Part shown: positions 5,631-10,097 of the stretch, in pieces | Layout: the number at the start of each line of letters is the position of its first letter | How positions within the stretch are numbered: position 1 is the first letter of the stretch | Assembly (NCBI GenBank): GCA_021775655.1 | Contig: JAJFHK010000496.1 | Coordinates: 1 to 10,097, forward strand | DNA length: 10,097 bases | Origin: Filomicrobium sp. | GTDB lineage: Bacteria; Pseudomonadota; Alphaproteobacteria; Rhizobiales; Hyphomicrobiaceae | Reading direction: 5' to 3' | Made by a program: the position numbers and the translations under genes | The notes under the pieces: model-generated | Told to the model about the DNA's origin: nothing | The model's database searches: none | Seen by the model: the letters and a program-made list of their open reading frames with translations, nothing else

Positions 5631-8009
5631 TCACGCTGCCTTTGAGCTTGGTTCTGAAGCGTTCAATTCATCATCATCCTTCACGGGCGCGATCGGGGAT
5701 TGGACAGCCCGCCCGGTAATGATGGAAGCACCATCGGCTGAAAAGTAAGTTTGGTAAGCCCGGCCCTTGTAGGCCTCGATACTTTTAAGGGCCGTCGTGT
5801 CCGCTTTATTGATCGCCACACATAAGACGCGCTCCCAAAGTTCGTGGACTTCATTAAATGTCTCGAAAACCGCGCGCTGGCTGGTTTTGCCCCATTCGAC
5901 GACAAAGACAAACCCGTCACAGAATGGCGCGAGCATTCTGAAGTCAGCTAGCACCGAACTAGGTGGTGGTTCGACGATAATGATGTCGTAAGTATCCCGA
6001 GCCTGACAGAGCAAATCTTCCATTTTGCTGGAACCAAGAAGTTGTCCAGCGTTGGGCAAATGCTCGCCTAAGGGACAGGGCAGAACATGTACACCGGATC
6101 TCTCCAGTGGAGTAATGAAGTCGGTGAAGCGATGCGGCGCCTCCAGCGCCTCGAGAAGTCCGAACTTTGCGTCAGGGGTCGTTGTGCGCGACAATGATTG
6201 CTGATGAAAATCGGCATCAATCAGCAGGGTGCGAAGCCCCGCATACCTCGAAACCTGATTTGCTAAATTTGCAGCAATCGTTGTTTTGCCTTCACCTGCA
6301 AGGGCGGTAGCAACACAGATGACTTTCGCATCGCTTTTTCGCTGGGCCACGCTAATAGTGGACCAAATGAACCGTACAGATTCGGCAAATCGGGAATGTG
6401 GTGAGTCTAAGCAATATTCCCCAAGCCTGTTTGAGCCGGATTTTACCTGCGGTACGACCACTGACATCAAACCTAGAGAACGTTTTACTTGGCCCGGAGT
6501 CCTGAATACCCCGATCGGCCAGTTCCTCCAGAATGAAATCGCCATCCCCAACAGGAGGCCGAAGAACGAGCTTCCGGCGAGCACCAACAGCCGCTTCTTA
6601 GAGGATTCGGTCCGCGTGGGTACTGAAGCGTGACTTAGAATTCGGGCGTACGGCAGCACTAAGTGACTATTGCCGAGTTTGTTCTCTTCGGTGGCACGTT
6701 TCAGCATCGACGAATACAAGCCGCGAAGCGTCTCAGCGCTGTTCTCCAACTCTCGAAGTTGGGCAATATTCGTGCTGCTTTCTGCCGTTTCTTTCGTCGG
6801 CCGGGGAAGGGCGGCTACCAGTTCGTCGTACTGAGCTTTTGCGACTTCGTACTTATCGCCGTAAGAACTAGCGATTCGTTTGCGTTCGGCCTCAATTGTT
6901 GCGGAAATATCAGCGAGCTTATAGCGTAATTTTTTCGTCGCTGAGTGGCGTTTGCCGACACGCCTTTCGAGCTCGACGGCACTGGTCGAAAGATCGAGAT
7001 ACCGCTCACGCAACCTAATGATCAGGTCGTTATCGGGTATGTACCTTTCGAGTTCGTCTGCGCTGTTTGCCTTCTGGACACCTTCCCAACGCGCCTGCGC
7101 GTCGACCATCGCTATGCGGGCGTTAGCAACATGCTCGCCCAGACTCTCCATCTGTTCGTTGCGTGTCTGCAGCGCATCGGCATCGCCAAGATCATGTTTC
7201 AGTTTGAATTTGAGAACTTGCTTTTCGGCATCGGCGGCCCGCGTTCTTAAGTCGGCAATGCGGTCGTTCAACACCTTGGTAGCGAGTTCCGTGGTGCCCC
7301 GTTTCGTTTGCAGTGTCGATGCGATGTAGCTCTCGGCGAGTTCATTGGCGATGTGTGCTGCTTTCTCGGGGTCGCGCGACCCAAATGAGAGGTTCATCAC
7401 CGCCGGCTGGGCCTGCCACCATACTTCCAACCCAGCGACGATAGATCTGTAGACGGTATTTTCGTCACAGGTCTGCGAAGCAAGCTTGGGGGCCTGCAAT
7501 CCTGCGTATGTCTTTATTGCCGTTATAAATGATTTTATGCCTGACTTTACCGACTGAACGAAAGTCCCAATGCCACCCGTCGTTTGATTATCGAACTCGG
7601 TTGTTTCCGCTTTTTCCGCCGGGCAGCCGATGTCTGGGTCATTGACCAGGTCCAATTTACGGACGACGGGCAGAACAACGTCTTCTGAAGAGACAACCAG
7701 ATTTTGGCTGTATGCCTCATTACCCAAGCTTGGCCCATCGGTTACGCGATAACTTTGAAGATAGTTGTTGGCGCTATGCTCGAGCATCACTCGGACGCCG
7801 GCCTTGTAAGACGGCGGTCGGGTCGCAAGCACGGCAATGCCACAAGCCAGTCCAATGGCCGCACAAAGCATCCAAAGCGGCCACCCCCGTTTTGCAATAC
7901 CACTGAGATCCGAAGGGTCCATCGGAGCGGTCGAAAAAATTTGACCGTTTGGGCCGGTGTTTGTTTCGTTTTCATTCATGAGACGCCACACACTCTGCTC
8001 AGCACGCAT
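5631..8009 (-). CDS. Polysaccharide co-polymerase with BY-kinase domain (Wzc-like)
   Basis: A 792-residue fusion of a Wzz-type chain-length determinant and a cytoplasmic bacterial tyrosine (BY) kinase. It is expected to set polymer length and drive EPS export with a Wza-type channel. Transmembrane helix 1 is at about residues 43-63. The periplasmic part (about 65-470) includes a long helical, coiled-coil-like stretch at about 225-400. Helix 2 is at about 473-495. The kinase part (about 540-755) has a Walker A loop LAGEGKTT (Lys575) and a Walker A' motif LLIDAD (595-600). The Walker B position reads IIIVEPPP (674-683), where most family members have Asp, not Glu680. The tail carries three tyrosines (747, 752, 755) in a Y-x4-Y-x2-Y pattern, a reduced Tyr cluster, followed by about 35 residues without tyrosine. 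The start could instead be the ATG at 7979 (782 residues); neither start has a strong ribosome binding site. Family assignment is secure; full kinase activity is not. Confidence 0.92.
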   Translation of the reverse strand: MRAEQSVWRLMNENETNTGPNGQIFSTAPMDPSDLSGIAKRGWPLWMLCAAIGLACGIAVLATRPPSYKAGVRVMLEHSANNYLQSYRVTDGPSLGNEAYSQNLVVSSEDVVLPVVRKLDLVNDPDIGCPAEKAETTEFDNQTTGGIGTFVQSVKSGIKSFITAIKTYAGLQAPKLASQTCDENTVYRSIVAGLEVWWQAQPAVMNLSFGSRDPEKAAHIANELAESYIASTLQTKRGTTELATKVLNDRIADLRTRAADAEKQVLKFKLKHDLGDADALQTRNEQMESLGEHVANARIAMVDAQARWEGVQKANSADELERYIPDNDLIIRLRERYLDLSTSAVELERRVGKRHSATKKLRYKLADISATIEAERKRIASSYGDKYEVAKAQYDELVAALPRPTKETAESSTNIAQLRELENSAETLRGLYSSMLKRATEENKLGNSHLVLPYARILSHASVPTRTESSKKRLLVLAGSSFFGLLLGMAISFWRNWPIGVFRTPGQVKRSLGLMSVVVPQVKSGSNRLGEYCLDSPHSRFAESVRFIWSTISVAQRKSDAKVICVATALAGEGKTTIAANLANQVSRYAGLRTLLIDADFHQQSLSRTTTPDAKFGLLEALEAPHRFTDFITPLERSGVHVLPCPLGEHLPNAGQLLGSSKMEDLLCQARDTYDIIIVEPPPSSVLADFRMLAPFCDGFVFVVEWGKTSQRAVFETFNEVHELWERVLCVAINKADTTALKSIEAYKGRAYQTYFSADGASIITGRAVQSPIAPVKDDDELNASEPSSKAA

Positions 8010-8383
8010 TTACTTCTTACTGCTAGTGATACAATCCGCGAAACCAGTAGCTCTTACTTCACAGCCTCTACTAAAATTTTCCCAGTTGCCCCGTTGGCCG
8101 GCAGTGCTTGATCAAATGGGAATGTCGCTCTTGACCGACTGCATTGCGATCGTTGCAAAAATAGGCTGCACAGGCTCCGCTGCTTGAGCGCACGCCATGT
8201 GCGTGACTAATGCCGACTATCTGCCGCAAGTCGATTTTTACAGCACCTCCGCGGTCGGATCATACTCTACGACCATCATGTCCAATTCGATCAAGGTCGA
8301 CGCAAGGCGTCAAGGAATGCACATTGGTGACTTACACTCGCAACTATCGCCGCTGAGCGATGCAGCACAAGTCCCAACTTGGA

Positions 8384-8420
8384 GATAATATATATATCTA
8401 CTCAATATAATTACATTTTC
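8384..8420. promoter_or_regulatory. AT-rich tract with a TATAAT hexamer
   Basis: A run almost wholly of A and T includes alternating TATATATA and a perfect TATAAT at 8406-8411 (+). I found no -35 element at a standard distance on either strand. It may be a promoter melting region or a binding site for a nucleoid protein. It is about 300 bp upstream of the RTX gene and about 380 bp upstream of the co-polymerase gene. Confidence 0.25.
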
Positions 8421-8567
8421 TTCTGAACGCCAGTTCCTGGTTAACACGGCCAATTTATTGCCGGTGCGCAACTCACTGTGGCCTAGCTGCAAACAGAACC
8501 CACCTTTGAGTCGGTAGGAAATGGGAGCGCTGTCAGCTCAGTATGTAGCATAGTTCACGTGCCCAAC

Positions 8568-8579
8568 TGACGCGCGTCA
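8568..8579. promoter_or_regulatory. Perfect palindrome TGACGCGCGTCA
   Basis: A 12-bp perfect palindrome with no spacer, 138 bp upstream of the RTX start. It could be an operator for a dimeric regulator. A single 12-bp palindrome is weak evidence alone. Confidence 0.25.
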
Positions 8580-8643
8580 TTTTGCATTCCGATTGGTAAA
8601 AATCTTTCACTGCGCCATCACAATTTGAATGTTTGATCGATCT

Positions 8644-8667
8644 GTTAACTACGCAAGCGTGGTTAAC
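8644..8667. promoter_or_regulatory. 24-bp dyad with GTTAAC ends upstream of RTX gene
   Basis: GTTAACTACGC and GCGTGGTTAAC face each other across two bases; 10 of 11 positions pair. It lies 50 bp upstream of the RTX start, the right place for a promoter-proximal operator. A third GTTAAC is at 8440-8445. On the minus strand the right arm and the 8440 copy both read TTAACCA, close to the alphaproteobacterial CtrA half-site TTAACCAT, but the full TTAA-N7-TTAA arrangement is absent. Confidence 0.45.
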
Positions 8668-8705
8668 TATTTTCCGTCCAACTGCCCCGAGCGATCAGGG
8701 GTGCC

Positions 8706-8710
8706 GAGGT
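8706..8710 (+). promoter_or_regulatory. Ribosome binding site of the RTX gene
   Basis: GAGGT ends 6 bases before the ATG at 8717, a good Shine-Dalgarno match and spacing that supports this start. Confidence 0.6.
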
Positions 8711-8716
8711 GCAACC

Positions 8717-10097
8717 ATGTCTGATGAACTCTTCTTCGAGGACTTCACGGGTAACGATGGACTAGAGCAATTTACTTGGGGTGTTTACCACCGCAATGCA
8801 GGATGGCAGATCGAAGGACAACCCCTTAAATCAACTGGTTGGGGCAATGCTTTCCACGGCGGCACATGGACCGGTGACCATGATTTGAACGGTGGTCCTC
8901 CTGTTACCCAGCGTACTTTGACTTCCGAAAATCTGTCCAATGCACAATTTGATTTCAACGTGGACGAACTCGTTTACGTCGAGCGCGATCACTTCATGAC
9001 GTCTATGGGGGATGTAGATGGATATTCTGTCGTTTGGTTTTCTCCCGATCGCTCATTCGAAAACGTGGGCGAGGTAACATTCAACGTCAATCTAACCGAC
9101 TTAGGCACCCGGCAGTGGTGGAAGGTCGGCGTCATTTCGGAAGAGACATATAATTCATTCGGCAAGGGGGGCGTACTACCGGGCAACTCGGCACCGGGCT
9201 TTCTTCGCTCGGACGTTGGGGCATCAGGTCTCGACGGCAGTTTGCAAGACGACGGAGTGCTGATCGCTTCGTGGAGCGGAGGTGCATCTGCTGGGTACCC
9301 TGGCGGGCTTAAAATTGGAAATGGCAGCGAACGCGCGGGTGCAAATCCGACACCCGATGACAAGATGACCCGTCATTCAGTCAGCTTGAAGGATAATGAA
9401 GACGGAACGGTCACTTTCACAGTTGCGGGCGAATCCGTAACGCGAAGCGGATCCTTTCCAGATGGACCGGTCAGAGTCGTATTTTACGATCACAATTATA
9501 CTCCGAACAAATCCGAATCCGGAGCACCGATCGGGTATACTTGGCACTGGGACAACATCAGAGTGGAATCGCAAAGCGGCGACACAAGCGGTGATGGCGG
9601 TGGCCCGACCGATGATGGTGCTGGCGATGACACGAACGATGGCAGCGGCGGCAATGATCCGAGCGGCGATGGCGCTAACGATAACGGCAGCGGTGGTAAC
9701 ACCGGCGAAGACGGCACCGGTGGCAGCACCGGCGAGGGCGGCAGCGGGGGCGACGACGGCAGCACCGGCGGCGGCAGCAGCGGTGGAAGCACGGGTGGCG
9801 GCAGCGGTGCCGGAGATGATGTAACCGACGGTGGCGACGGCATTGGTGGCGATACTCCGGACACAAATGATGGACCCGTTCTCGGCGGCCCAGGTCACGA
9901 TGTCATCCGTGGTGAGGACGGCAGCGAAGTCCTGCTTGGTCAAGCTGGAAATGACTCAATCAAAGGTGGGCCCGGCAATGACAACATTGGCGGGGGTAGC
10001 GGCAGTGACCAGCTGTATGGTGATGACGGTTATGACATTCTCTGGGGTGGGTCGGGCAATGATTTGATGCACGGCGGCAATCAAGACGACCGGCTCT
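8717..10097 (+). CDS. Secreted RTX-repeat protein, 3' end outside window
   Basis: Open from ATG 8717 to the right edge without a stop: 460 residues seen, more to follow. There is no N-terminal signal peptide. Residues 1-286 look like a beta-sandwich of concanavalin-A-like lectin/glucanase type: an FFEDF opening, a GWQIEGQ strand, DGYSVVWF in the middle, and a closing WHWDNIRV. I see no GH16 ExDxE catalytic signature and cannot name an enzyme activity. Residues 287-386 are a low-complexity Gly/Asp/Ser/Thr linker. From residue 390 there are seven calcium-binding RTX nonapeptides (GGxGxDxUx type) and the start of an eighth. RTX proteins without a signal peptide are normally exported by type I secretion, with the signal at the unseen C-terminus. 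Beside EPS genes this resembles the arrangement of rhizobial type I-secreted glycanases (ExsH, PlyA), but similarity to those is not shown. It is divergent from the co-polymerase gene. Confidence 0.85.
   Translation, partial: MSDELFFEDFTGNDGLEQFTWGVYHRNAGWQIEGQPLKSTGWGNAFHGGTWTGDHDLNGGPPVTQRTLTSENLSNAQFDFNVDELVYVERDHFMTSMGDVDGYSVVWFSPDRSFENVGEVTFNVNLTDLGTRQWWKVGVISEETYNSFGKGGVLPGNSAPGFLRSDVGASGLDGSLQDDGVLIASWSGGASAGYPGGLKIGNGSERAGANPTPDDKMTRHSVSLKDNEDGTVTFTVAGESVTRSGSFPDGPVRVVFYDHNYTPNKSESGAPIGYTWHWDNIRVESQSGDTSGDGGGPTDDGAGDDTNDGSGGNDPSGDGANDNGSGGNTGEDGTGGSTGEGGSGGDDGSTGGGSSGGSTGGGSGAGDDVTDGGDGIGGDTPDTNDGPVLGGPGHDVIRGEDGSEVLLGQAGNDSIKGGPGNDNIGGGSGSDQLYGDDGYDILWGGSGNDLMHGGNQDDRL
9575..9874 (+). 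repeat. Low-complexity GGC/GAC/AGC linker repeats
   Basis: About 100 codons within the RTX gene are almost only Gly, Asp, Ser, Thr and Asn, built from repeated ggc, gac, agc and acc codons. They form an acidic, flexible spacer between the N-terminal domain and the calcium-binding repeats. Such tracts are prone to length change by slippage or recombination. Long open frames on the other strand here (for example 9377-9943) are by-products of this bias. Confidence 0.7.
9884..10097 (+). repeat. RTX nonapeptide calcium-binding repeat array
   Basis: Seven nonapeptide units and a partial eighth are visible before the edge: GGPGHDVIR, GEDGSEVLL, GQAGNDSIK, GGPGNDNIG, GGSGSDQLY, GDDGYDILW, GGSGNDLMH, then GGNQDDRL. 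Units 3 to 7 fit the GGxGxDxUx consensus best; unit 2 has Glu for the key Asp. Such arrays fold into a calcium-filled parallel beta-roll after secretion. Confidence 0.9.

Larger units (their letters stand above)
8010..8716. other. Divergent promoter region, no gene
   Basis: This 707-bp spacer sits between the divergent co-polymerase (-) and RTX (+) genes and must hold both promoters. Short frames at 8197-8388 (+) and 8310-8492 (-) have no recognisable content. It holds an AT-rich tract (8384-8420), a 12-bp palindrome (8568-8579) and a 24-bp dyad (8644-8667). A short dyad CGCAC/GTGCG lies at 8189-8203. Confidence 0.6.

Noticed and set aside
9377..9943. 188-codon (-) and other long antisense frames opposite the RTX linker
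   Set aside because: Ala/Val/Pro-rich translations are mirror images of repeated ggc/gac/agc codons; the plus-strand frame has a start, ribosome binding site and RTX repeats.

Overview
The window looks like part of an exopolysaccharide (EPS) export region of a Gram-negative bacterium, most likely an alphaproteobacterium. The basis is a Wza-type outer-membrane lipoprotein, a fused Wzz/BY-kinase co-polymerase, an outer-membrane protein with an autotransporter-type barrel, and a secreted RTX protein. Sphingomonadales or a neighbouring order would fit, but nothing here fixes the genus. No rRNA, tRNA, CRISPR array or intact transposase was found.

Layout. Positions 1-870 carry no convincing gene. 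Positions 871-2085 (+) encode a Wza-like polysaccharide export lipoprotein. Positions 2086-2664 lie between two convergent genes and hold a roughly 313-bp segment bounded by near-perfect inverted repeats, then a run of small stem-loops. Positions 2665-4902 (-) encode a 745-residue composite outer-membrane protein: signal peptide, PKD-like domain, prealbumin-like domain, beta-barrel. Positions 4903-5630 are non-coding, with a cluster of TTGGC half-sites and several dyads. Positions 5631-8009 (-) encode a 792-residue polysaccharide co-polymerase/tyrosine autokinase. Positions 8010-8716 are a divergent spacer with candidate operators. From 8717 to the right edge (+) runs an open, truncated gene for an RTX-repeat protein with a beta-sandwich-like N-terminal domain.

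How the parts may work together. The co-polymerase (inner membrane and periplasm) and the Wza-like lipoprotein (periplasm and outer membrane) are the two usual halves of a Wzx/Wzy-type EPS export channel. The RTX protein has no N-terminal signal peptide and ends in calcium-binding nonapeptide repeats, so it is probably exported by a type I secretion system. Beside EPS genes it could bind, trim or modify the polymer outside the cell. The autotransporter-like protein may be a surface adhesin or matrix anchor. These joint roles are inference: no glycosyltransferase, flippase or polymerase lies in the window.

About 29% of the window is non-coding, in four blocks of 579 to 870 bp, and each gene appears to have its own transcription unit. 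That is loose packing for a bacterial EPS locus and suggests individually regulated genes, past insertions and decay, or both.
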